A stretch of DNA of 64,000 bases from the NCBI GenBank assembly GCA_012932295.1, contig JAAONU010000013.1:38268627-38332626 (forward strand), given 5' to 3'. Source of the stretch: Cyclina sinensis (Eukaryota; Mollusca; Bivalvia; Venerida; Veneridae). The position numbers and the translations under genes were made by a program. Below the pieces are notes generated by a model, which did not search any database, was not told the DNA's origin, and saw only the letters and a program-made list of their open reading frames with translations. Below are positions 1-12,200 of the stretch, piece after piece; position 1 is the first letter of the stretch; every line of letters starts with the position of its first letter.

Positions 1-891
1 CTTGACCTTAAGCGGGCACAAAGGTACATGGGTTCTGCACATAACTTTGTTGAGTTGAACATTTGAGTAAAGTTTGAAGAAATTTCTTCCATTAGTACAG
101 GATTTACAGAGCGGACACGACATATTGTCTAATATTTGATTGTATGTAAATTTGAAGACTTAAAAAGGGGCATAACTTTGTCAAAATGCAATACAGAGTT
201 ATGAAACTTGACCTGCATATCCTAATTGTGACACTTCATAAATATTTTAAGTTTCAAGCAAATACGCTTTCTAGTTTCAGAAATATTCAAATACATGTTA
301 AAATTTAAGAATATTTTCTTAGTCAATTTTTGACCTTCAAGTGTGAACTTGACCTTAAGCCGGCAAAAGGGTAACATGGGTTCTGCACATCCTCTTGTTG
401 AGGTGAACATTTGAGCCAAGATTAAAGAAAATCTTTCAATTAGTGTAGGACTTACAGGCGACACGACATAATGTCTAATATTTGATTGTTTGATATTTGA
501 CCTTCAATTGTGACCTTGACCTTGAGCTGACACATGGGCAACATGGGTTCTGCACATCCCCTTGTTGAGGTGAACATTTGAGCCAAGATTAAAGAAAATC
601 TTTCAATTAGTGTAGGACTTACAGAGCGGACACGACATAATGTCTAATATAGATTGTTTGATATTTGACCTTCAACTGTGACCTTGACCTTGAGCTGACA
701 CATGGGCAACATGGGTTCTGCATCCCCTTGTTGAGGTGAACATTTCAGCCAAGTTTGAAGAAAATCCTTCAATTGGTATAGGATTTATAGAGCGGACATG
801 CTAATGGAGACGGACTGACGGACCGACCGACGGACGCGACAAAGCGAATCCATTATAGCCCCCCCCTACATTTTGTGGTGGGGGTATAATA
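1..891. repeat. Tandem/dispersed repeat block with GGACGG tail
   Basis: Units of about 165-170 bp recur, each carrying ACATGGGTTCTGCACAT followed by a GAACATTTGAG stretch; they begin near 27, 375, 540 and 709. The block ends in a GACGGAC-rich tract and a G-run followed by TATAATA. The same style of tail closes several other blocks in this window, so this is a dispersed family rather than a local satellite. No coding potential is seen. Confidence 0.75.
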
Positions 892-949
892 ACCAGACAA
901 TGCCGAACCATATATATCTAAGCTCAAAGAATTTCTTTTTCTGACAAGA

Positions 950-1460
950 AGATTTTAAAACCTTTTTCCTATATATGTAAATCCAAGTGACCACAGGGCA
1001 CTGTCAATTTTGATCCAGGGACCATGATTTGTATACACTTGGTAGAGGTCCACTAGACAATGGTACACACAAAATATCTAATCCCTAGGCCTTATGATTT
1101 CTGACAAGAACTTTTTTAAAATTCTTCCTATACAAGTCTAAATAAAATCAAGTGACCCCTGGGGCGGGGCCAATTCTGACCCCAGAGCCATGATTTATAA
1201 GATTTGGTAGAGGTCCACTACATGATGCTACAAATCAAATATGTCAGTTCTATGCTTTGTGGTTTCAGACAAGAAGATTTTTAAAGTTTTTCCTTTCAGT
1301 TGCCATGGCAACCAGAGTTCTGTATGGCCTTACATTTTTTATAAAATTTTGGAAGATAACTATACAAGAATCAATTCTGTAATGTTTAACTGCAACTGAC
1401 CCAGTTATATAGGAGGAGATGAAGTCAATTGTGGACGACGGACGGACGTTGGACAAAATA
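950..1460. repeat. Dispersed repeat, two internal copies
   Basis: Two diverged copies share a CAAGTGACC...CCATGATTT...GGTAGAGGTCCACTA pattern (near 985-1065 and 1150-1220). The block ends with GGACGACGGACGGACG. Related sequence recurs at 5040-5440 and, in the other orientation, at 60860-61300. Confidence 0.6.
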
Positions 1461-2579
1461 GCTTATCTAAACCTACATTTGACCATCAATCAACTGAGCT
1501 AAAAATCTTACACAAACTGGTGACAGTCTAAAACTTCAATGTGACCAACTCTTCCCTTTTTAAAGCATGGCAGAATTAAATGGGCCATGATAAATGAATA
1601 TGTGTATTCAAAATTTCCATGAGAACATGAGCTTTTGTTGCAGGCTCTCTGTCTGTATTTCAGTTAGTTTTAAAACAAAAAGTTTACACAACCAAAGCTT
1701 TTTTGCAGAAACACTAGTATCCAACTCAACTGATATAAAATCAATAGCATGCTGATAAGCCACTGGCTGACTTTAATAACTCTGCTATACAACTTTTGAC
1801 TGAGAACATTACAGTACAATGTAGATTACCAGATGAAAAAGCTGCATGTTTCAAAGTCCACTTTGACTTCAAATGAACTGTATTCATAAGATAGAGAGGA
1901 AATGAAAAATAAAAAAAATATAGAAGATAAAAAAAAAACAACTCTTCAATTTCAAATAAATTCCAAACTAACTTCTAAAGCAAAGGTCTAACAAGAACTC
2001 TTGAGGTAATTGGTAATGCTCAAGTAGTTATCTCCAGTAGCAAATAATTCATAAATTAATACAAAGAACAGTACACAAGGGTTATGGATGTATCTACAGC
2101 AAGCCATTAGAACAATTAATATGGAGTACTGTTAAGCACCTTGTTTGCAAGTGGCTAATGGGGCTTGATAACCACTCTAAATCATCTACATATGTACATC
2201 AAAAACATCCAGTATTTAACAATTTAAAGTATCCAAAACACAGCACTTAGACTGTTTACGGAGTTAATGAGAGAATATATAATGTCTCCATTTAAAACAG
2301 TACAGACCACTTCAATGAGAGAAAAGCCTGAATGCATACCAACCAAAACAAATCTCCATAAATAAAAACTTATGTCTTGAACCCTGTTGTAAAAAAAAAT
2401 ATGGATCAACCAGAAAAAAATAACCTCATTCAATTCCTACAATATCAATACAAATTCTAATGACAACTTCAGTAATACAGAAAATAAGCAAAAATAGAGT
2501 ATACACAGTCCGAAGATATATCAGTACTATACGTGCTCATGGATCTTGAAAAATATTTAGTTTTGTGTTGATGTCTGTC
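1461..2579. other. No gene recognised
   Basis: AT-rich sequence on both strands. Open frames are short and show no family resemblance. I looked here for the missing last QARS1 exon on the minus strand and did not find it. Confidence 0.5.
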
Positions 2580-3515
2580 CTTGAAAGTTAACACTGCACC
2601 TGACAAATACCCAAACATTCCAACCTGTTACAGGATCAAAAGCAAAAAAACTCCCAAAATGCAATGCAAAAGCAACAATTGCATAGAAGCTACTTACACA
2701 CTAAGTTTCATTGCATTGCAAACATTCCGAAGTATTGATCAGAAACAGTTTTCTATTTCTAGTAACAGTGACCATGACCTTGATCACAGATATCCCAAAT
2801 GCAATGCCAAGACACAACTGTATACAAGCTACTTACAAGTGTAAAGTACATCAAGTTTTACTAGCAACAGGACATAATGAAATGAATAATTCATCAGAAA
2901 CAGCTTTAAAAATATTTAGTATCAAACAGTGACTTTTAATGCACACACCCAAAATGCAATCCAATGCAACAACTATATACATGCTACCTACACACCATGT
3001 TTAATTGCACAACAACATTCTGAGTTGCTGTAATTGCTCAGAAACTGTTTTTTCTTTATAAGTAATGACCTTGACATGCAATCTCAAGAATACTGCATCT
3101 ACTTACTTCACAAGAGTTTCACTTCAATACAATATGCCAAACCCTGGTTCCTGATTTCTAATTTTAGTAAGTGACCTAGACCTTAAAGGCTGACATCCCA
3201 AATACAACCCTAAGTGACAACTGCATACAAGTTACTAATACAACAAGCTTTATTTCAACGGGATATTCCAAAGCAAATTTACTGATCAGAGATTGTTTTC
3301 CCTTTTTTTGTAAAAGTGATCTTGACCTTGAACACAGACGCCCAAAACACAATCCCATGCTATATTTCCATACAAGCTACCAACACATGAGGTTTTATTA
3401 ATGTAAGACAAACTGTTCTCCTTTCATCAAGACTGGATACAACCCAACAGGACAGACAACCAACCAACCAACAATCTAACGCTTTATCCCACCCCAACTA
3501 TATTGTTAGGGTATT
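2580..3515. repeat. Degenerate tandem array, unit about 150 bp
   Basis: Repeated units carry CCCAAAATGCAATGC-like sequence, then ACAAGCTACTTACA, then a GACCATGACCTTG-like stretch. They recur near 2650, 2795, 2945, 3195 and 3340 with many substitutions. The array ends near a CCAACCAACCAACC tract and TATTGTTAGGGTAT. Confidence 0.65.
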
Positions 3516-6078
3516 TTAAAACATCTGAGAAAATGTTTACTACCCATTTCCAATTCTCATAGAACTGAGAGTGTAGAGTATTTCTAATTTACATTTCTGA
3601 ACATTCTCTGAGTTTTCAGCATTTATCCTGACTGTCAGGCATCATGGTCCATTATGAGCACTGATATAACTTCAAAGCCACCAGTTTGCAAATACTTGTA
3701 AGCTTAGCCAGAATGTTGTTTTCAATAAAAGCATCAAAAAAACCTGTAAGAAAACAGACTACATGTGTCATTTTTCATATTTCTAATGTTTCCTTTTTTA
3801 AGCACACCAAAATGAGATTCAGGGTTACTGCTCTTATATTAATTACAAGAGAGCAATACTGCAGCCCTGCATCACCCATCTGAATATAACTGATTTGATC
3901 ATTAATATTGTTCTGAACCCTAGATTAACAAAGCTGTCTTCATTCTAAGGAAAGACTGCTGAATATGTGGCCTTCAGATGATCAAAACTTTTTCCTGTGA
4001 CTTCATCGCCAGCGTAATTTTAAATCCAACATTGACTGGATTTGAGCTGATTTCCTTCTGACATTCTTAACTTCAAAATACAAAACTACAGGTGCTGACT
4101 GAATATTTTAAACACTTCAACTTTAGAAGACAAATGTTGAATGATGACATATGTACTCAGTGAAACTACCAAAGCTCATCATGACCATTTTATGCTCTAG
4201 TGAGCTAAAAACACGTAACTGAGGAAGTTTTTGTCATACACACTCTTCTGTTACAGTCAAGGTGGAAAACCCAGGGATCAAAATGTGCTCTCAATCACTC
4301 CTTTCACATTCTTTGGACATCCCCACACCCCCTCCCCCTGCTGTTATTTCTCTGTACAGATATTTAACCTCCAACCCAGTCCTACACACTTCATTTCTTA
4401 TTTCCAAATGTTTTGCTTGCTGAAAACTGAACTTAATTAAATCAGAAAAATGCGGATATTAAATTTTCAGTTGATAATGTTCATAGCAGAATTGTGGAGT
4501 ATTAACTTTGACTCATGAAATGTTTGCAAAATCATTCCTTTATAGCATAATCACATGTAATGTCCTAATCATAGAGAAGACACGAGCTTTGCTAAAGCAA
4601 GGCAATATACACCTACAAGAAGCTTAATTGATAGTGAATATTAATATTATGACAAAATCTGTAAATTAGTTTACTGTTTATTGATGAGTTACCTCATGTC
4701 ATTCAACAGATATAGAGGAGACAAATATTCACACATTATATAGGTATGACATGTGGTCTCTATGTGTGTTCTTGACCCTTGTCTGCCAAAACCTGTACTA
4801 TGCCACATCATCTTAGTATAGTCATTTCCGTCAAGCCTACGCTTTGCAAATCATCTCTATAAGGTTAACATTTCTGCCAAATAGGTTCTGTTTCCTTCAA
4901 TCAGTACAAGACTTACATTGTGGACACAAAACTGCTAAGGGACTGATGCATGAACAGACAACAAGGGGCATAACATAATACTTCACAAGGAGCTTATAAC
5001 AAGACCTGTCTGCAGACAGCATGCTCCACACCTACCCATTCCAAGTAAGTAAATAGTTAAGTGCTAGGCTTTGTGTTTTGCCATACGAAGTTTTTTCCTA
5101 TATAAGTCTAAGCAAAATCAAGTGACCCTTGAGGTGGGGCTAATTTTGACCAAAGGGACATGGGTACCAACAACCTTTGCAGGTCTTACTGGTGACCGAG
5201 TATTCCAAGTTAGAAGGGAATATCTTGACACCTTTGAGAAATAGACATTAACAAAAAAAGGTTAACAAAGAAATTGTAAGCAAAAAGGAGCATAACTTAA
5301 GAAAATAAATCTGAGGGTTATCTGCCCTTTAGAAATAGTCCCACATTTTGATAGTGAACAAGTATTCCAAATCTGAAGTGGATAGTTTCTGAGAAATGGA
5401 CCTTAAAGAAAATTTTAACCAACACCAACATCGACGAGAGGGTCATGCTAATAGTTACACTTTTTTCTTTGAAAAGTGGAGCTAAAATATAACTCCATAT
5501 TTGATGATGGTCTGTTAAGACTTCGGCAGTGCAGATAAATGAATGAATGATGTCATTCAAATCAACTTCAAAATGACATATCAGTTTCCACGAGTGTGTA
5601 ATGCATCATCAGATGTTGCTTGTGAACTCTACACTGCATAAATCAATTCAGGACAAAAGTTGACCACCCATTTCCTTGTTTTTGAGAGATAAAGAAGCTT
5701 TAAATGTAGCAATGTTTTTTTTGTAGGACTAATTACAAATCTACCCCTTTTTCCCACACTATAAAGCAGGCTTCGGCATGAGCTAACACCTGTATAACTT
5801 AAGGAAGTGAGAAAATCACAACACACTGACTTAAACAATCCAGTCCAACCATACAAGATGTTACATCATGTCCTAAGATCAGCTGTATTTCAACTCTAGG
5901 TCATACTTAGGAGTGAATGCAAGAAAGTTTTAAGTGTTAAAAGTAAAAGAAGCAGATAGCAAATTCTCACATCAACCCTCAAGACATACATGCCCTGCCA
6001 CTTATAATGATGAGGCTATATAGGTCAATTTTACCAACATGTGCATGACCAAAAACCTTTGGCCCCATATTTGCTTAC
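3516..6078. other. No gene recognised; one repeat remnant
   Basis: No exon with family resemblance was seen on either strand. Bases 5040-5440 resemble the dispersed repeat at 950-1460. The final QARS1 exon and its 3' UTR should lie in this direction (minus strand) but were not recognised. Confidence 0.45.
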
Positions 6079-6203
6079 CTTGCCTGGTGTGGTATCTTTA
6101 TCAACACTGAAGAAACCAATTCTTTCAAACTGGAACTTGTCAAGGAATTTAGATCCTTTTACTGAGCAATCTACATAGGCATTGGGTATAACCTGAGGGA
6201 ATC
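6079..6203 (-). CDS. QARS1: QARS1 exon 20 (C-terminal barrel)
   Basis: Encodes [16 protein letters not shown]... to [10 protein letters not shown], matching the human VVDAALVDCSV...FQFERLGYFSVD region. It ends at a GTAAGC donor. The natural acceptor TTTGCAG gives an exon that does not match exon 19 in phase; a later AG (exon from 6192, VIPNAY) is in phase but loses four residues relative to the human protein. Confidence 0.88.
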
Positions 6204-9200
6204 CTGCAAAAAGTAAAGACAATAGTTTTTTTTATTGATGTAACATTCAATCACTTTGTGGCATTCATTATAAGAAAAGTAACATGTTTTACTATCAGTA
6301 ATTCTAAAATGTTGAAAGAAGACTGAAAACTGTTCCTTATTTTTTTCTGTCTTGATTGCTTATGTTTACAACATAATGAAGGGGAAACTTCTGCATATCA
6401 AGTACATCGCCAACAGTCACTTACAGATGTTACTTCAGCTTAAGGCAGAAAAACATCCATACAAGCAAGTCGTCAATATAATTAAATACACAGTCTTCAA
6501 AACTAAATTATTAGAAGGTTAACTTCCATTTAAAAGAGCTGTCACACACGCCCCTGAAGGTCACGTATCAGACAGACAAGGACTGACTGAAAATGTTTGT
6601 ATCTTAATTATATTTAAATTCAAGAGGTATAAATCAACTTTATGTTTACAGTAATAGTTAAAATGCTGCAGGTGCATTTCAAATCATACAAATGTTTACG
6701 AAAGCCTACTTAAATAACTGCAAAAAAATAAACTTTATGCTTGTCAACATATGTGCATTGATTAAAGTAAAACAGATGAAAAAAGTGCAATGTACGACAC
6801 ACTTAATGGAAGTTCATACTTCAGAGAAACTAAGCTGGTGACCCATTTAATGGTAACCATAGTAACATTTCAATGTTCTAGATTCATGCGCTCATATCTG
6901 CGTAATATGAACATGGTCCACACACAACATTTATGGTATGGAAGTAACTTTATCTCGTGTCTTGACCTTTTACTGTATATTTTTTTCTAAGTAATTTCAA
7001 ATTCTACAAGTTGTACGAGCGATACAGAGCAGGCACAAAATGGCGGACATATGCACGAACTGATTTCATAGTTAAACCTGACCTTGGATGAAGTTAACCA
7101 AATCACATGTTCTACATATCATGTAGCAATACTGAGTATTTCTACAAGGTAATTTTTAACATCCTTCAAGACATATGGAACAAATGTGAAAATGGTGACA
7201 AACAGTTCAGTACTATATGCCATCCTTTTGTGTGCATAAAGATTAAACAAGCTGGGATACTATTATTGCCAACTGCACAACCCTATCCATGTCCTTTTTC
7301 ACTATGTGATTGTTCTAATCTACTACTTTAAGTTATGCTCCAGACAAGAAAGTGATGATTGTAGGTATTTCAAAATAGGTGAGACAGAGTAATGGTTCTT
7401 GTTTACAGCATCTACCCTTGTTTCCATCTATCTATGACTCAAGGTTCAGGTCAATAACATGGAATGTTGAAATATGCTTAAAAAAATCAAATGGATAGAC
7501 AATTAGAACTGTGTCCATAGGACACGGATGCCCCCACTATGCATAAGTGCTCATAAACAAGAGCATGTATATCCTGTATGTAAGATTTTTTCTGTACATA
7601 TACCTAAAATGATCTACAGGTAACCTTATGAACATGTTAAATTAAATTACAAATGTAAATTTATATGTTCAATTATTTATATGGTAGCATTGATCGTCCA
7701 GTTTTCGGTATAGTTAACGATTAGCCCTGTTTTTTCAGTAAAATAAATAAAAACATTATGAAAATCTTCAATCATCTGCAGTTTTATTACCCATACATAT
7801 TTTATCAACAAAAGTCAATCATTTCAGTGAAATATTTAACTCGAAAACATAAACTGCAACTGTTAAGTATTCAATGTCAGCCATATTGGAAATACGTCCT
7901 ATTTCTGGTAACAAGGTCAAGGTTGAAGTAATTTTGCTAAAAATACATGTTAGTTCAAAGTAACGTTCTATAAACAGTCTCTGTTTACTCTTCACTTGCT
8001 GGCTGATGGCATGGGCAATGAAACTTTTCTTGACGCCTTACCACTCGTTGTTTACAACAGAATGCAAGATGTGTCCAGTGATCACATGAGTCAAAAGTCA
8101 CACTTGGCCCACTTAACAAATACCAGAGAAACACAATCTTTAAGTTCCTTTGGCTCAAACCTGTGGCAAACACAGCACTTATCAGACTCTGGTATTTCAT
8201 CTTCAGAATCAGAACTTTCTACACAGTTATGGGTGCTAGGTTGTTTGGAGGGTCCAGGCTCCTCTAGAGAAATTTTTTTATTTTTGTTGCTCTTTTCTTT
8301 TCAGCAGATTTATTGTTACTCACAGTTTTGAGAGATGATGTCAGGGAAGGTTTCTTTTGATGCTGCTCACAGTGTTTCCTGACCTCTGCTTCAACAGATG
8401 GAGCTGTTATGCATCTTCCAGCCACAATTTTGCTGAGTGTTGCTCTATGTGTTTTCTCACTTTCAAATTTCTGTTTGTTTTCAAGGAGTTGGACCATTGG
8501 TTTGAAAAATGTGACTGGATCAAGTTGTTCTGGGGTTTCCTCCTGGCAAAGAAGAGGCTGGTATGCAAGGGAAGGAGCAAGCTGAACATCTGAAATTTTC
8601 TCCTTGTTGAATGGAAAGATACCGGTCTTCTGGAAGCTTGACCTCAAGTTGTTCACAGAAAGAGCAGATGTATATGCTGTACAGGCAAGTTGACAGACAT
8701 TGTAACGAGTTATTCTTGATTCAGGAGAACTTCGAAGAAATTTGTGGCATTCAGAATTATAGATGCGCTGCATCGGACCAAAGCAACCAACATCTAGTGG
8801 CTGTAAGATGTGGCTGGTATGGGCTGGTAAGACCAGTATGATGACATGATGCTGTTTGGCCCAGTTAAGAACAGGAACATTGATGTGAGAACGATGACCA
8901 TCAAGAATCAAGAGAACTGGTTCATCTTGGAATGACCTTTGTATGTATTTTAGGAAATGATCACTGAGGTACTTCAGGAAAGTGCTAGAATTGGACCAAC
9001 CTGTTTCAGTCACTGTGCCAGACACACCAGGGGTAGACCCAGACAGAAGCTCTTCAGACATACGAAGACCTTTGAATATAAAATATGGAGGAAGTTGTGT
9101 TCCCAAGGCATTTCCACATGCAAGCACTGTAGTGACAGAAGACCTTGCTGATGTTATACCAGGAACAGATGCACTTCCAGCCAGCACTTTAGGAGGACGA

Positions 9201-12200
9201 TGTTCTGTTTGAATACCCTTCTCATCAAAGTTGTAGATGAGGTGAGGCTTATCCATTAGGTTATTGCTTGTAAGGACTTGCTCAAGGTTGTTGAAATATT
9301 GCTTGACAACCAGATCAGTTGTTGACTGAGCTCGCTCCTTTGACAATGCTCTTGGACTGATGGTACGTAGCTCAGGCCAGCGACTTTTTAGGCTTCTGTA
9401 CCATTTTTCAGTTACAGGATTGTCCTTTGTCCTCTTTCCTAGAAACAAGGCATAATTTGAGGCCATCTTAATAATTTCAGTCCCAGTGTAAACATAACCC
9501 AAAGTTGCCATGGCTCGCAAATGCTCAATGAAAATGACCTCTTCCTCCATACTGAAGAGAGGCTGTGGACCTGACCGAACAGTATCAATATTGATTTTGC
9601 CACACACTCTGTCCCTAAGTGTCTGCATTGGAACTTCATACTGGATTGAAGCTCTTCTGACAGATAGATGCTGCTCCTTGACAGCTTTGTAAGCATTTGT
9701 CAGTGCTGTTGGGGAATAACATCTGTATGTCTTCTTTAACTTCACTGGTTTGACCTGAAAGACACAAAGATAACTCAACATTAATGAAAATAAATATATT
9801 GATACCCATATTTTTGTAGTTTTCTTATAGTGGATAAGAGTTTTTGAACTGGCCTGTAACGATATTTTTTAGGATAGTAAGTCACATGAGAGTCATGTGA
9901 CTTTTTGCAGCAGAAGTTAATGGAGGCGCCATAGGCGGTATTTTTCATTTTGGGTAACTTTTACAAGAAAATGACAGTTGTTTTTGCAAAAATGTATAAC
10001 AGGTGTTAAGAAAATGTATTGGCAACAATTATTTCACAAAAAAGTAATGTTTTTTACCTGTTTCGTCCGCATTTTAGGCAAAATGTCAGATTTGACAGCT
10101 ATCGGCAGAAATCGTGTATTTACACCAAAAGCGATGACGTCAAAACATGTTCCGGTCATGCACACTGAGGTAAACAAAAATGGTACCGAAAATAGGATGC
10201 TAACGAAAACTGGACGATCAACGATATATAGTGAAAAAATCAACAAAGGGCCATAATTCTGTTAAATATGGTCACAGCAAAAATTCCTTCCTTTACTACC
10301 ATCTACACATTAAAGCTGTTCATCCCTGGAAGTTTAAGCAAAATCTGCCATCCGGTTTAAGAGGAGTTGCGTTCACAAAATTTCTATATGGTATATAGTG
10401 AAAAAATCAACAAAGGGCCATAATTCTGTTAAATTTGGTCGCAGCAAAAACTCCTTCCTTTACTTCCATCTACACATTAAGGTTGTTCATCCCTGGAAGT
10501 TTAAGCAAAATCTGCCATCCGGTTTAAGAGGAGTTGCGTTCACAAAATTTCTATATGGTATATAGTGAAAAATTCAACAAAGGGCCATAATTCTGTTAAA
10601 TTTGGTCGCAGCAAAAATTCCTTCCTTAACTACCATCTACACATTAAGGTTGTTCATCCCTGGAAGTTTAAGCAAAATCTGCCATCTGGTTTAAGAGGAG
10701 TTGCGTTCACAAAATTTCTACATAGTATATAGTGAAAAAATCAACAAAGGGCCATAATTGTTAAATTTGGTCGCAGCGAAAATTCCTTCCTTTACAACCA
10801 TCTACACATTAAGGTTGTTCATCCCTGGAAGTTTAAGCAAAATCTGCCATCCGGTTTAAGAGGAGTTGCGTTCACAAGATTTCGGGACGGACGGACATGT
10901 GCAACGCCATATGCTCCCCACTTTGTGGGGGCATAAAAAGTGTTGCATCTTGTTCTACCATGTGTGTGAAAAAAAGGTAACTAACCAACTCAGATACCAG
11001 AATATCTTTTTATACTGTTTGGGATGCCAAAAATTACAAATCTGACGATAGTCCAGTGTGAAAAGCTTTGCAACAAATAGTTATTTAACATGTACACTAA
11101 TATCACTATATAAAGGAAGTCTACCTTGTTAACATCTGTAAGAAATCCTCCTGGTACTTCATTGGGATCCTCTGGGCTCTTGTGGAAAAATCTGACATTA
11201 CACAAAACACAATCATATTTTGGTGTCAATACCATTAAAACAAACATGGCATTTTTGTAAACAGCCTTTAAACATATGGTTTAGCATATTATAGAGTTAT
11301 TGTATGAAAATGAGGGGATTACTGCAATTTATGGACCTGGCTTATATGATATTTACTTAGGCCCATGAACTGAGGTATTCTCTAGAATTGGCATACAGTA
11401 ACTGATAATTATAAGACAGCAATATCCTGTCTTCAACATAGACAATTAAACATTTTCAACATTCATCTGCCAAACAGGAGACTGCAACAGAATGTGTCAT
11501 AACGGTTCTAATGATGGAGAACAGCATGACCAATTTGTCAAAATAACAACAACAAATGAACAGTATAACAGTTGTCTTTGTACTTACAATCTGTCATATA
11601 GTCGGACTTCACAGACCACTGGATTGCATACCCACTGTATCACACCTTTAGGCTTCTCCGCTTCTGAAGATTTCTTACATTTCACCAATACTTCCGTTAT
11701 ATTGCCACTCTCATCCTGTAATTCAAGACACATTTCTGCTAAATCATTTAAATTTGTGAATATTAATTTTCATGGTGTACTGCAACACTGCCTTCAGGCG
11801 GATTTGATTTCACTGATTTGTGCCAGAAGTTTAACACCATAGTGATATTTCATTAGTCTTGATTTAATTTTTTTTATCAGTTCTTCTGGAATTCTGATGA
11901 ACATTAATCCCCAGTAAATATATATATGACCCACAATATAAACAAACACCATTTTTTCTGAATTCTTTGCACACTCTCTGTATATATTAATGTTTTCAAA
12001 AAGTGAGCCACTGACAATTCAATTTTATCACACCACTGATGGAAGCATAAATGTCATGCCTGAACTATCCAAAGAAGATTTCATGAGACCCTTATCGCTA
12101 CTAAGTTACACTCTTGTATCTATTGTTTGCAAATAGGACTTATTATGCATTAATTAACAAGAAACATAGTATTTCATTTCTCTGTATTCTTTTAAAATCA

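Larger units (their letters stand above)
7687..10224 (-). mobile_element. Tigger/pogo-type DNA transposon, nearly full length
   Basis: Terminal inverted repeats of about 21 bp share TTGATCGTCCAGTTTTCG (near 7690-7707 and, inverted, 10204-10221). TA dinucleotides flank at 7685-7686 and 10225-10226. Removing the element and one TA gives ATATGGTATATAGTG, which is exactly the junction found between later units of the tandem array at 10225-10885, so the empty site can be read from the neighbourhood. The element lies inside QARS1 intron 19 in the same orientation as the gene. Confidence 0.85.
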
